Part shown: positions 34,937 through 44,201 of the stretch, piece by piece
Numbering within the stretch: the first letter of the stretch is position 1
How the letters are laid out: the number at the start of each line of letters is the position of its first letter
Origin: Streptomyces sp. NBC_01445
Lineage (GTDB): Bacteria; Actinomycetota; Actinomycetes; Streptomycetales; Streptomycetaceae
NCBI RefSeq assembly: GCF_035918235.1
Contig: NZ_CP109485.1
Location: forward strand, 10,369,346-10,433,345
DNA: 64,000 nt
Direction of reading: 5' to 3'
Translations under genes and position numbers: made by a program
The notes under the pieces: model-generated
What the model was told of the DNA's origin: nothing
The model's input: only the letters and a program-made list of their open reading frames with translations
The model's database searches: none

Positions 34937-36163
34937 TCAGCTGAGGATGAGCATGGCTGCCAGGGCCGGACCGAGGGCTCCGCCCATGAGGTAGGCGAGT
35001 TGGAACAGGCCGATGGCGGTGGGACGCTGGCGTTCGGGGACGGCGGAGGCGGCGGCCATGGACTGGGTGGCGTTGGCGCCGGTCGCGGTGAAGACGGCCA
35101 GGCCGATCGCGAGGAACAGGACGATCGCGCTGTGGGCGAAGACGGCCGCCGCGGCGGCGAGCGCTCCGACCGCGAGCAGGAGTGCTCGTACCGTGCTCCG
35201 GCCCAGGCGCGTGGAGACGGCGGCGAAGGCGAGGGTGAGCACGGACCCGGCGATCATGGCGGTCATCTGGCCGACCGCGACCGATCCGGTCGACCAGTCG
35301 GCCCGGTCGGTGATCAGCTGAGGGATCCCGAACAGCAACGTGAAGTAGAGAACGGACAGGGCGACGGCGATCAGCACCGAGCCGCGGAAGAGCCGGGATC
35401 GCAGCGCGGCCTGGGGGACGTAGCCGTGCGGGCGGCGCCGTATGTGCAGGGCCAGGAGGGCGGCGGTGACGGCCGCCACGGCCAGGGCGGGCAGCGGGTT
35501 CGACGGCAGCAGGACGATGCCGCTGGACAGGATCGCGAGCAACACGGCGCCGCGGGCATCGAAGCGGCCCTCGGCCGTGGGGGGCGCCTTGGTGGTGTGT
35601 CGGCTGACGGCGGGGACGGCCAGGAGCGTGATGATCAAGATGCTCAGGGCCGCCCGCCAGGAGACCGCACTGGTGAGGCGTTCGCCGAGCAGCGGGCCGA
35701 CGCCTCCGAGGATCCCGGAGCCGGCGCTGATGACGCCCATGCGGCGGGCGGTGCCAGCGAGATTCATGGCAATGGCCATCATGCCTGCGCCGCCCGCGGC
35801 CTGTCCGGCCCGGCCGACGAGGGTGAGCGGCAGCCACGGCGAGACGGTCACGAGCGCGGTGCCGGCGACGACGAAGGCCGCGCTGGTCCACAGCGCAGAG
35901 CGTGTGCCACGCCGACGCACCAAGGTCGCGATCAGCGGGGTCGCGACGGCCAGCGTCAGCGCGAACACGGTGACCAGCCACGACGCGGTGGCCTTGGTGA
36001 TGCCGAGGGAGCGGCTCATGTCGCCGAGGATCAGGACGGCGGCGTTGTTGGCGGCGGCGACCGGAGTGGCGAGCAGCGCCAGCCAGAGGACGGGGACGCG
36101 GCGGGTGGGTTCGTTCACGGAGGCGTGGGTGTGCGTGGTGGCCGGTCCGGTCGTGGTGGACAT
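34937..36163 (-). CDS. MFS transporter (drug-efflux type)
   Basis: 408 residues from an ATG at 36163 (AGGAAG upstream). Twelve hydrophobic segments with MFS signatures: the loop 2-3 motif PLIATLVRRRGTRSALWTSA and the motif near helix 5 GSGILGGVGPLLGERLTSAV typical of the DHA efflux group. It should export a small molecule with proton antiport. Followed by the cupin gene on the same strand; the unknown gene at 36325 lies upstream in the same direction, so all three may be one unit under the divergent LysR. Confidence 0.88.
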   Translation of the reverse strand: MSTTTGPATTHTHASVNEPTRRVPVLWLALLATPVAAANNAAVLILGDMSRSLGITKATASWLVTVFALTLAVATPLIATLVRRRGTRSALWTSAAFVVAGTALVTVSPWLPLTLVGRAGQAAGGAGMMAIAMNLAGTARRMGVISAGSGILGGVGPLLGERLTSAVSWRAALSILIITLLAVPAVSRHTTKAPPTAEGRFDARGAVLLAILSSGIVLLPSNPLPALAVAAVTAALLALHIRRRPHGYVPQAALRSRLFRGSVLIAVALSVLYFTLLFGIPQLITDRADWSTGSVAVGQMTAMIAGSVLTLAFAAVSTRLGRSTVRALLLAVGALAAAAAVFAHSAIVLFLAIGLAVFTATGANATQSMAAASAVPERQRPTAIGLFQLAYLMGGALGPALAAMLILS

Positions 36164-36324
36164 GACTCTTCCTGTGCTGGTGGACAGTGGGATGGAGGGG
36201 AGGAGGGATGGGGCGGGACTACCCGGTTTGTCCGGTGGTGGCGGCCTGGGGTTCCAGAGGGAGCGTGAGGCGAACGGCCAGCTGGGCGCGAGGGCCATGG
36301 CCGGCCTGTTCACCTCGTAGGCGG

Positions 36325-37059
36325 TCAGCTCGCGGTCACGTCGTCCAGCATCCGAGGCGCGTCGCCGTCGAAGTCGATCCACGGGTTGGTGCCCAGCGCG
36401 TCTGCGCCCTCGGCGCTCGGGGCCTCGTAGCGCATGACGAACTTCTCGGGACCGTGGGCGTATGCCACGATCAGGCCGTGCTCGGCGTCCAGGAACGCGC
36501 CGTGAGGACGCTTGCCGGGGTAGCTGACGCGCCAGGCCAAGTCGCCGGTCTCCACGGCGGGCACGGAGAGCTTGACGACAACGCCGTCGGGGAGCCGGTA
36601 GAACCACGTCATCGGGCCGCCGGACACCACGGTCATAATCTCGTCGATGCCGACGCCGTCGTCGGTGGTGTTGACGTGGAGGCGGCCGAAGCGCGCCTGC
36701 ACAAAGTGCTTGGCGTCGTCGTCCATGGCCTGCATGTCGTAGACCTTCGGGTACGGAGCGACCCCGTGCTCGGACGTGTTCAGGTGGCCGCCGTCAGGGG
36801 CCTCGGGCGTGCGGCCGGCGAGCTGGATGTGCGCCAGCAGGTCGCTGCGGTGCAGGCTGAACATCGAGATCAGCTCGGCCTGCTCGTCCTCCGAAAGCGC
36901 CCGGGTCTTGGACACCTCCAGGATCGGGAGAGCCTGATCGGGAACGGGAGTCTGGCTGGCGTGGACGCCCACGGTGCGCAGCACCTCGTTGACGGCGTCG
37001 ATGCCGATCGTGGACGGCCGTCCGTCGATGTAGGAGAGCGTGAGATCTGCCTTGGTCAT
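36325..37059 (-). CDS. Conserved-looking protein of unknown function
   Basis: 244 residues from an ATG at 37059 preceded by GGACTGGAA. Soluble, acidic, with balanced composition (MTKADLTLSYIDGRPSTIGI; VYDMQAMDDDAKHFVQARFG; SGGPMTWFYRLPDGVVVKLS). No known motif recognised and no Cys cluster. It is divergent from the LysR gene and co-directional with the exporter and cupin, so it is the most likely direct LysR target. Confidence 0.7.
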   Translation of the reverse strand: MTKADLTLSYIDGRPSTIGIDAVNEVLRTVGVHASQTPVPDQALPILEVSKTRALSEDEQAELISMFSLHRSDLLAHIQLAGRTPEAPDGGHLNTSEHGVAPYPKVYDMQAMDDDAKHFVQARFGRLHVNTTDDGVGIDEIMTVVSGGPMTWFYRLPDGVVVKLSVPAVETGDLAWRVSYPGKRPHGAFLDAEHGLIVAYAHGPEKFVMRYEAPSAEGADALGTNPWIDFDGDAPRMLDDVTAS

Positions 37060-37247
37060 TTCCAGTCCTGAGGTGAGTAGCGGTTGACGGCCGCGGGAAC
37101 CGCCGCCCTGCCCCCTTACGGTCAGGAGCGGCCGGAATCCGCCGTCATCGACGCCTCTCCTAAGGGGTTAGCGCCGCGACACTTCCGACCATCCGCCATC
37201 AGACTCGTTTATGGAAATACTTCCTGCGCATCTCTACTATTCGCCCC

Positions 37248-38186
37248 ATGGATGAACTCCAGCGGATCGACGTCAACCAGCTGGTGACGCTGCACGCCTT
37301 GCTGACCGAGAAGCACGTCACCCGCGCGGCAGTGCGGCTGCACAAGAGCCAGCCGGCCGTCAGCCACACCCTGGGGCAGCTGCGGACATACTTCGGCGAC
37401 CCCCTGCTGGTGCGGCACGGCGGCCGCATGGCCCTCACGGCACGCGCCCAGGCGCTGGTACAGCCACTCGAAGACGCCCTGACCAGCTTGAACGACCTGC
37501 TCAGTGCCTCCGACTTCGAGCCCGCGCGCACCCGCAGGCGCTTTAGGATCTCGATGTCGGACTACGCGGCGCACATCGTGCTGCCCCCGCTGGTGCGGCA
37601 TGTTCGCCGCCATGCTCCCGGCCTCGACCTTGCGATCAGTCAGGCCAGCCGGGAGGCGATGCTGGCGCAGCTCCAGGACGGCGAACTCGATCTCGCGCTG
37701 GGAATCTTTCCCCACCTGCCCGACGACATCGAGATCCAGGACCTCTACCGGGAGGAATTCGTATGCCTGGCGGACAAGGCGGTCCTCCCCGCAAAGGGAG
37801 GGCTGTCGTTCGAGGAGTGGCTGGAGCGTCCGCACATCTCGCTAACCCTGCGACCCGATGCGAACGATGAGATCGAGAAAGCGCTGGCGGCACGCGGACT
37901 ACGGCGGCATCTGGCCGTGACACTGCCCCACTGGAGCGCGGCAGCCGACCTGCTTCCAGGCACCGACCTCCTGCTGACCATTGCCAGCCGGGCGGTGGGG
38001 CCAATGCGCCGGTACAAGACACTGCGGAAGTTCACTCCGCCCCTGGAGCTTCCCCGACCCGCCTACCAGCAGGCATGGCACATCCGGCGGGCAGGCGATC
38101 CGGCGCACCGCTGGCTGCGCCGGGCCGTGGTGACGTGCAGTCAACCCAGCGGCCCGAACGCCGCCACCACGGGCGCCGGTGCATGA
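37248..38186 (+). CDS. LysR-family regulator
   Basis: 312 residues from an ATG at 37248. The N-terminal winged helix is complete (KHVTRAAVRLHKSQPAVSHT-LGQLRTYFGDPLLVR), followed by the linker helix and an effector domain (HVRRHAPGLDLAISQASREA; TLRPDANDEI). Related to the PcpR/NodD-like LysR subgroup by the RFRISMSDYAAHIVLPPLV start. The divergent 188-base gap to the unknown gene at 37059 should hold its binding site; no obvious T-N11-A palindrome was singled out. The stretch 38187-38402 that follows holds no convincing gene. Confidence 0.9.
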   Translation: MDELQRIDVNQLVTLHALLTEKHVTRAAVRLHKSQPAVSHTLGQLRTYFGDPLLVRHGGRMALTARAQALVQPLEDALTSLNDLLSASDFEPARTRRRFRISMSDYAAHIVLPPLVRHVRRHAPGLDLAISQASREAMLAQLQDGELDLALGIFPHLPDDIEIQDLYREEFVCLADKAVLPAKGGLSFEEWLERPHISLTLRPDANDEIEKALAARGLRRHLAVTLPHWSAAADLLPGTDLLLTIASRAVGPMRRYKTLRKFTPPLELPRPAYQQAWHIRRAGDPAHRWLRRAVVTCSQPSGPNAATTGAGA

Positions 38187-38402
38187 GGCCCGGTCATGAA
38201 GACGCCTGCCCCCGAACGAAGCAACCGCCGGTCCCGCAGCCCGTGATCCACAGGCACGCGCGTATCCGAGTCGTGCACATCAATCACCGAGCGCCCCCAG
38301 GGACCGTGCAGGCAGGGAACTTGCGGCCGCTGCGGTCCCCAGGACGGAGAGCCCGGCGGGTTCGCCGCAGGCGCCCCTCTGGATTCTGCGAACCCGTCGG
38401 AT

Positions 38403-38726
38403 TCGGGAGGGCCCGCCGCCCACGGTGGCACGCACGCCGAACAGCGCGATCGCCCGTAGCTGCAAGAGCTGGGCCAGTTCGTGGGGTGAACGGTCGAACA
38501 GCCTCAGCGCGCCAGTGATGTCCAGATCGACGCTGTGATCTTGAGGGTAGGGCTGATGCACCGGCGTGATGTCTTCGACGAGCAGGAGGAGTTGCTCGAA
38601 CAGCAGGTCCGGGTCCTGGAACTGGTCGAGATGGAAATGAACCCGCAGGACCTGCCGGGGGCGGCCGCGACGGACTCGTTGCGGTTCTGCCTCGCGCAGG
38701 GGCTCGGGCGCCGGCACGGTGCTCAT
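38403..38726 (-). pseudogene. Y-family DNA polymerase, 5' half (split gene)
   Basis: 108 codons from an ATG at 38726 that overlaps the dnaE2-like stop (ATGA). It carries the palm start of the family in divergent form (VLRVHFHLDQFQDPDLLFEQ) and VDLDITGALRLFDRSPHEL, then ALFGVRATVGGGPSR, where homology stops and the insertion begins. Beyond it the frame runs into unrelated sequence (IRRVRRIQ...). The 3' half is at 24890-25666. Split polymerase, so the mutasome polymerase pair is probably not functional as encoded. Confidence 0.82.
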
Positions 38727-41700
38727 CCTGCGGATCCGGGGGAGCGGTGGCCCAGGCGGCGCAGGTCTGCGGAGCGGCTCCCGGCGGGCTGGAGATCGGC
38801 CCACGGATGCAGTTCCGAGCCGGCGGTCCCGTCGGCGAGAGTCCTTGCGGACGCGGGAGCGGGGGAGGCGTCCGACTGGGCCGGCGTCGGTGCCGGTGTG
38901 GTGTGGCCGAGGAGGTCGAGGGCGGCCTGCGGGCCGTGATCACGGCGCGCGGCCGCGACTGTTTCGAGGTCCCACGCCATCTCGCCGACCACGGTGCGGC
39001 GCGGGCCACGGGCCTCCACGGTGCCGCGGACGAGGAGCAGCCCCGAGTGGAAGATCGTGTGCGCGCAGTCGGCGTGAGTGTCCTCGAAGAAAGCGAGGTC
39101 GACGAGCCCAGCCCCGTCCTCCAGCGTCACGAAGATGATCCGTTTCCCCGAAGGGATGGGCGGGGTCTGGGTAGAGGCGCGCACGCCCGCGACAAGGACC
39201 TTCTGCCCGGGGACCATGCGCTGGAGGTGGGCGGCATCAGTGGCGCCGAGCTCACGCAGCAACCGGTAGTGGTGCTCCATCAGATGCTGGGAGACGTCGA
39301 TCGACAAGACGTCCAGCTCGGCGCTCATCCGCTCCCGGCTCGACATTTCCTTCAGGCCGCTCGGCTCCGCGCTCACCAGGTCGCCACCGAGCGCGAGTTG
39401 CCCGTCGGCAGTGGCCCGGTTGCGGGCATGCCGGTGCAGCTCGCCGGCCTGGAGCAGCAGGTCCCGCCGCGTCAGCGCGCCCTTGACCTCGTCGAGGGCG
39501 CCGATCTGGATGAGCCGCTCGGCGATCGGCAGAGAGGGTCTGGCCCGCTGCCAGAAGTCCTGCAGGGAGGTGTAGGGCTGGTGGGCGGCTATCCGGGCCG
39601 ACTCCGCGTCACTGATTCCCTTCACCGTGGATAGCGCGAGCCGCACCCCCCATCCCCGGTCCGTGGCCTCGACCCGGTGCGCCACCTGAGAGCGGCTCAC
39701 ATCGACCGGCAGGATGGGCACGCCGTGGCGGCGGGCGTCGGCGACGATCACCCGCATCGGCCACATGCCCGGATCGTGCTCCAGCAGCCCCGCATACAGA
39801 GCGGCTGGATGGTGCGCCTTGAGCCACGCGGACTGCACGGCTGGCACCGCGAACGCGACGGCATGGGCCCGGCAGAACCCGTAGGCCCCGAACTCCTTGA
39901 TGACGTCCCAGACTTCGTCGACGACCGAGTCGGAGTAGTCGCGCTCGGTGGCTGCCTTCTTGAACCACTGCTCCACGGCGGGCAGGCGCTCGGGGTCGGC
40001 GAGGGCGCGGCGGGCGACGTCGCCGGCGGCACGGTCGCAGCCGGTCATCTTCGCGAGGATCGCGATGATCTGTTCGTGCCAGATCACGACGCCGTAGGTG
40101 TCGTTCAGGATCGGCTGAAGGTCGGGGTGGGGGTAGTGCGGTGCGGCGCCGTGCCGGGCGGCGATGAACTTCGCGGGCATGCCGCCCTTGACCGGGCCGG
40201 GCCGGAACAGGCTGATGTCGGCGATGACGTCCTGCATGTGTCGCGGCTGCAGACGTCCGACCAGGTCCATCTGGCCGGGGGATTCGATCTGGAAGCAGCC
40301 CAGGGTGTCGCTGCGGCGGATCATCTCGAACGTGGCCTGGTCGTCGAGGGGGACGTGGTCGGGGTTGTCGAGGTCGAGGAGTCTGCCGGTGGTGCGGAGG
40401 ATCTCGTCGACGGCGTGTGCCATCGCGGACTGCATCCGCACGCCGAGCACGTCGAGTTTGAGGAGCCCCAGGTCCTCGACGTCCTCCTTGTCGGCCTGCA
40501 GCATCGGATAGTCGCCGCCCGGGGTCGGTTGCACCGGCAGCCGGTCCAGCAGGGACACATTCGAGATGATCACTCCGCACGGGTGCATGGCATAGCCGCG
40601 CACGAGCGCGTCGAGACCCTCGGCCAGCTCCCACAACGGTCCGAACTCATCTGCGCGGGCGGCGAGCTGGCGCAGTTCGGGCAGCTCGGCGAGGGCGGAG
40701 CGGATGTCACAGGCCCGGATGTGCGGAAAGCTTTTGGCGATCATGTCGACGGTCTGCGGGGCGATACCGAGGGCGAGCCCGGTATCTCTGAGGGCGTGGC
40801 GGGCGCGGTAGGTCTCGGGCATGCCGGTGACCGCAACCCGATCGAGCCCGAACCGCTCAATGATCTTGTCGTACACCTCGAGCCGTCGCGCGGACTCCAC
40901 ATCGAGGTCGATGTCCGGCAGCGACGTGCGCCGCTCGGAGAGGAACCGCTCGAACAGCAGGCGGTGAGTCAGCGGATTCGCCGTCGCCACGAACAGAGAG
41001 TGGTTGACCATGGACCCGGCGCCCGAGCCGCGCGCGGCGACCCGGACACCCATCGCCCGCACGTCCGCGACCACCTGGGCCACAGCAAGGAAATAGCCCT
41101 CGAAACCGAGCCGGCCGATGACATCGAGCTCATAGTCCAGCTGCCGCACCGCGGCCACATCCGAGTCCAGACCGCGGGCAACCATCCCGGCCTCGCAGCG
41201 CTGACGCAGCAGCCGCATCGCCCCGCCCCGAACCCGGTCGGCGCCCACCACGTGCGGCTCGGGAAAGTGCGGCCGCCCCATCCCCAAATCCTGTGCGCTC
41301 AACGTGCAGGAGGCCGCCGTCGCCTCGGTCTCGGCGAGCAGCGCGGCCGCCCGCTCGGGGCCATGGCCCGCGGCCTCGGCGATCCGCGCCGCGACCGCCG
41401 CCATCTCACCGCCACTCTTGAGCCACCCCTCACCGCTGTCGACGTGACGCCGGTCGATCGGACGCAGCAGACGGGCAGCATCCAGCACATCCGCCAGGCG
41501 GTGCTGGGCGGGATCGGCGTACCGCACCGAGTTCGAGACGACCACCGGCACGCTGAGGTCGTCACCGAGTTGCACGGTCCGCGCCGCCAACCGCAACGAC
41601 CCCGCCCCGGTCCCCGACCGGCCCAGGTAGACCGTCTCCAACCGCAGGCCCGGCCCGGCGATCGTCCGCCACTGCGCGAGCAGCCGCTCAGCCAGATCCT

Positions 41701-42193
41701 GCCGCCCCGCCATCAGCGCAGCCACCGGCTCCGACGCAGGACCGAGCAACACCACCAGACCCTCACCGAGGTGCTCCTGAAGCACCGGCCAGGCCGCCAC
41801 CGGCACCCCGTCCACGGGCGCGGCATGCGCGGCCGACACGATCCGGCACAGCCGGGCCCACCCGCCCACGTCCTGCGCCAGCAGCGTCACCCGCCACCGC
41901 GCCTCCACCACATGCGCACCGCCACGCACCGGCGTACGGCGCCGTCCCACAGCAGGGTCGGGCTCAGCGGCGGGAGCAACGGCGAGGTCCACGCCGAAGA
42001 TCGGGCGCACACCGGCGGCGGCCGCGGCCTTGGCGAACCGCACCGTCCCGGCGACTGTGTCGCGGTCGGTCAGCGCGAGCGTGGTGAGGCCGCGCTCGGC
42101 GGCCCGGCGGACCAAGTCGTGGGGGAGCGAGGCACCGTACCGGGCCGAGTACCCGGAGGCGACGTGCAGGTGAGAGAACCCGGAGGCCGTCAC
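38723..42193 (-). CDS. dnaE2: DnaE2-like error-prone DNA polymerase III alpha subunit
   Basis: 1,156 residues from a GTG at 42193 with GGAGG six bases upstream. PHP domain at the N-terminus (FSHLHVASGYSARYGASLPH), palm aspartates in SLPDIDLDVES (D427, D429), GYAMHPCGVIIS and GCFQIESPGQM in the fingers/palm region, and a C-terminal OB fold (KVLVAGVRASTQTPPIPSGK). Shorter than replicative DnaE and paired with a Y-family polymerase gene, as in the dnaE2/imuB mutagenic repair cassettes of actinobacteria. The coupled partner gene downstream is broken by the insertion. Confidence 0.9.
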   Translation of the reverse strand: MTASGFSHLHVASGYSARYGASLPHDLVRRAAERGLTTLALTDRDTVAGTVRFAKAAAAAGVRPIFGVDLAVAPAAEPDPAVGRRRTPVRGGAHVVEARWRVTLLAQDVGGWARLCRIVSAAHAAPVDGVPVAAWPVLQEHLGEGLVVLLGPASEPVAALMAGRQDLAERLLAQWRTIAGPGLRLETVYLGRSGTGAGSLRLAARTVQLGDDLSVPVVVSNSVRYADPAQHRLADVLDAARLLRPIDRRHVDSGEGWLKSGGEMAAVAARIAEAAGHGPERAAALLAETEATAASCTLSAQDLGMGRPHFPEPHVVGADRVRGGAMRLLRQRCEAGMVARGLDSDVAAVRQLDYELDVIGRLGFEGYFLAVAQVVADVRAMGVRVAARGSGAGSMVNHSLFVATANPLTHRLLFERFLSERRTSLPDIDLDVESARRLEVYDKIIERFGLDRVAVTGMPETYRARHALRDTGLALGIAPQTVDMIAKSFPHIRACDIRSALAELPELRQLAARADEFGPLWELAEGLDALVRGYAMHPCGVIISNVSLLDRLPVQPTPGGDYPMLQADKEDVEDLGLLKLDVLGVRMQSAMAHAVDEILRTTGRLLDLDNPDHVPLDDQATFEMIRRSDTLGCFQIESPGQMDLVGRLQPRHMQDVIADISLFRPGPVKGGMPAKFIAARHGAAPHYPHPDLQPILNDTYGVVIWHEQIIAILAKMTGCDRAAGDVARRALADPERLPAVEQWFKKAATERDYSDSVVDEVWDVIKEFGAYGFCRAHAVAFAVPAVQSAWLKAHHPAALYAGLLEHDPGMWPMRVIVADARRHGVPILPVDVSRSQVAHRVEATDRGWGVRLALSTVKGISDAESARIAAHQPYTSLQDFWQRARPSLPIAERLIQIGALDEVKGALTRRDLLLQAGELHRHARNRATADGQLALGGDLVSAEPSGLKEMSSRERMSAELDVLSIDVSQHLMEHHYRLLRELGATDAAHLQRMVPGQKVLVAGVRASTQTPPIPSGKRIIFVTLEDGAGLVDLAFFEDTHADCAHTIFHSGLLLVRGTVEARGPRRTVVGEMAWDLETVAAARRDHGPQAALDLLGHTTPAPTPAQSDASPAPASARTLADGTAGSELHPWADLQPAGSRSADLRRLGHRSPGSAG

Positions 42194-42255
42194 GTTGCAC
42201 CTCCGATCACACGAGCACCGATTCAAGTCGCATGACTTGTTCTGTCACCAATGTA

Positions 42256-42272
42256 TCGAACAAAAATCGAAC
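42256..42272. promoter_or_regulatory. TCGAAC direct repeat in the dnaE2 promoter region
   Basis: TCGAAC occurs at 42256-42261 and 42267-42272, exactly 11 bases apart. It is the half-site of the actinobacterial LexA box (TCGAAC-N4-GTTCGA), but the second copy is direct, not inverted, so this is not a standard box. It lies in the 418-base divergent region 42194-42611 between dnaE2 and the CBS gene, which holds no other gene that I can support. Confidence 0.35.
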
Positions 42273-42611
42273 AACACGAGTCCTGGGTCCCGCGTGTCCC
42301 ACTGTGTCGTTGCTGTGGCCGAGTGCCCTAGTTGGCGCGCTCGGCCAACTGCAACGCTCAACTCCAGACGGACGCGGACATGGCGTCGATGTGCCAGCAC
42401 CTACCGCGCGCTCGGAGGCACTCTGGCCGTGGGGGCCGCTGCTCTCCTCGCCAGGTCAAACGCCACTGGCCGCTGGAGCGGCGGGGTGCTGTCATGGGTA
42501 GAGAAGACGCGTTGACGATCCGGCAGGGCCTCGGAGGCCGGAGCTCCGCGCGCAGTCCGCCCGGGTGGTCCGACCGGGGCAGCCCCGTCGCAAACAGAGG
42601 AGGCCGACGCC

Positions 42612-43256
42612 ATGCTGCACCGCCGCACCGTCGGTGACGTGATGACCGGGGATGTCGTCACCCTCCACCCCGACACCTCGGTCCAGGACGTCGTCGGCCT
42701 GCTGGATGCGAACGACATCGTCGCGGCCCCGGTCGTCGACGACGACGGCGCTCTCGTCGGCGTCGTGTCCGCGTCCGATGTGCTGCGGCACGAGACCGGA
42801 ATGCCCGATCCGCAGGGGCAGGACGGGAGCGATGAGGGCGCCTGGGGCAAGGCCCGGGCTCGGACCGCGGGCGCGCTCATGAGCAGCCCCGTCTTCACCG
42901 CCCACGCCGACTGGACGATCCCTCTGGCCGCTCGAGAACTCCGCAGTCGGCACGTCAAGCAGCTGCCGGTGGTCGGCGACGACGGGCTCCTCATCGGCAT
43001 CGTCAGCCGTAGCGATCTGCTCGACGCCTTCATCCGCTCCGACGCCGAGATCCGCGGCGAGGTGGAGCAGGACGTCCTGGGGCGCATCCTCGGCCTGGAC
43101 GAGGGCACCGTCGCAGTCGAGGTCCGGGACGGGGTCGTCACCCTGCGCGGTCACGTCCCGGAACCGCGTCTCGGCCCGGTGGTCGTGGGCCTCTGCCAGG
43201 GCGTCGACGGCGTCGTCGCCGTGGACGCCCACCTCGCCGCCGCCGGGGCGGGCTAG
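42612..43256 (+). CDS. CBS-pair protein with BON-like C-terminal domain
   Basis: 214 residues from an ATG at 42612 (GGAGG upstream). Two CBS motifs (VGDVMTGDVVTLHPDTSVQD and AGALMSSPVFTAHADWTIPL, each followed by a PVVxDDGxLVGxVSxSD element) form an adenine-nucleotide-binding module; a BON-like segment (VEVRDGVVTLRGHVP) follows at about 175-210. Such proteins sense ATP/AMP; the partner is unknown. Single gene, followed by a strong hairpin at 43436. Confidence 0.9.
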   Translation: MLHRRTVGDVMTGDVVTLHPDTSVQDVVGLLDANDIVAAPVVDDDGALVGVVSASDVLRHETGMPDPQGQDGSDEGAWGKARARTAGALMSSPVFTAHADWTIPLAARELRSRHVKQLPVVGDDGLLIGIVSRSDLLDAFIRSDAEIRGEVEQDVLGRILGLDEGTVAVEVRDGVVTLRGHVPEPRLGPVVVGLCQGVDGVVAVDAHLAAAGAG

Positions 43257-43435
43257 GTCAGGGTTTGGGGTTACCTGCGAGCGATGCTCGGCTTCGGCTC
43301 ACGCCGCGGAGCAGATCTACCGGCTCCCTGGGCTTCTTCCCGCTGGAGGTCACGCCCGCGATTGCGGAGCGCGCCACCCCAGCGGGCGACCTAACGGGCA
43401 TGGCCCAAGTCGCCAAGACGCGAGCCTGCAGTAGA

Positions 43436-43471
43436 GAGGGTTCCTCGACCGTCGGCGGCCGAGGAACCCTC
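43436..43471. terminator. Hairpin between convergent genes
   Basis: GAGGGTTCCTCG and CGAGGAACCCTC pair perfectly (12-13 bp) around a GC-rich loop. It sits between the CBS gene and the leftward methyltransferase gene, whose stop is ten bases away, and probably serves both. Confidence 0.8.
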
Positions 43472-43480
43472 TTGTCCAGG

Positions 43481-44053
43481 TCATTTCTGAAGGATGAAAC
43501 AGCGCAGACCGCCGGGCTCCAGGTCGTACCAGGCACCGCTGTCCCACCCCGCCAGGAGACCGCCGATGTCCTGGCCGGCCAGGGCGATGTGCGCTCGATC
43601 GGCCGGGAGGCGATTCGCGAGCGGGGTCGTCACCACCCACACCCCGCCGGGCCGGAGCAAACGGCGCACCCGCCCGGCGACGGCCGGCCTGTCGTTCATG
43701 AATGCGTACACCAACCGCATCGTCACCACGTCGAAGCTGTCCCGAGGCAGCTCAGCGACGGCCTTGGCATCCTCGAAATCGACCTGGCGAGCCTCGAGAT
43801 TCGGCTCCAGACCCTCGTAGCGATCGCGGACGGCGGCAACTGAGGAGACCGCCCAGTCCACGGCGAGGGTTGTGTACCCGACTTGGGCCAGTTCCGCGGC
43901 GTATCCGCCCAGCCCGCACCCCACATCCAGAGCCCGCGCCCCGGCTGCAGGTGGCAGGTGCCTGGTAAGGAGGCTCATCTCGCCCGCACCTGGGCGTAGG
44001 AACCCGTCGCCGGCGGCGAACCAGTCCTCCCAGTGCTGCACGCCGGCATTCAC
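43481..44053 (-). CDS. Class I SAM-dependent methyltransferase
   Basis: 190 residues from a GTG at 44053 with AGGGG upstream (an ATG at 44101 lacks a site). Motif I is ALDVGCGLGGYAAELA, the acidic end of strand 2 is LAVDWAVSS, the motif II region is FEDAKAVAELPRDSFDVVTM and post-II is LLRPGGVWVVTTPLA. Compact, with no extra domain, so the acceptor (small molecule or protein) cannot be read. Stands alone. Confidence 0.85.
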   Translation of the reverse strand: MNAGVQHWEDWFAAGDGFLRPGAGEMSLLTRHLPPAAGARALDVGCGLGGYAAELAQVGYTTLAVDWAVSSVAAVRDRYEGLEPNLEARQVDFEDAKAVAELPRDSFDVVTMRLVYAFMNDRPAVAGRVRRLLRPGGVWVVTTPLANRLPADRAHIALAGQDIGGLLAGWDSGAWYDLEPGGLRCFILQK

Positions 44054-44201
44054 CCGTCGTCCCCTTCCTAGAAGCGCATCAGGACCGATCACCACACGCA
44101 CTGAGGCAAGGCTGCGTCTTCAGGCCGCTTCGGCGCCAGGCTCGGGATATCGCACAGCCTTCTTCAGAGCAGCCTCGACCTCGCACTGGTCCTTCGCGCT
44201 G

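Larger units (their letters stand above)
25667..38402. mobile_element. 12.7-kb insertion splitting a Y-family polymerase gene
   Basis: The two halves of one Y-family polymerase gene flank this block. Codon 108 (CGA, 38405-38403) joined to CTC at 25666 gives an unbroken frame of 366 codons, and the joined protein passes straight from GGGPSR into LISAMAAAAT, as in intact relatives (GGPSRMLAAMA). The left end carries a tyrosine recombinase, an HTH gene and a zinc-finger integrase-like gene, as expected for a site-specific element. An inverted CGACGGGTTC lies near each end (25680-25689 and 38390-38399). Cargo includes regulators, a permease, a metallo-hydrolase, a cupin and an MFS exporter. Exact ends are inferred from the polymerase frame. 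Confidence 0.75.

Noticed and set aside
39677..42235. 852-codon open frame on the plus strand
   Set aside because: Antisense of dnaE2; the dnaE2 frame has the catalytic Asp motif, a ribosome site and the coupled partner.
42256..42272. Standard SOS (LexA) box before dnaE2
   Set aside because: The two TCGAAC halves are direct, not inverted, and spaced 11 bases; kept only as a weak regulatory candidate.
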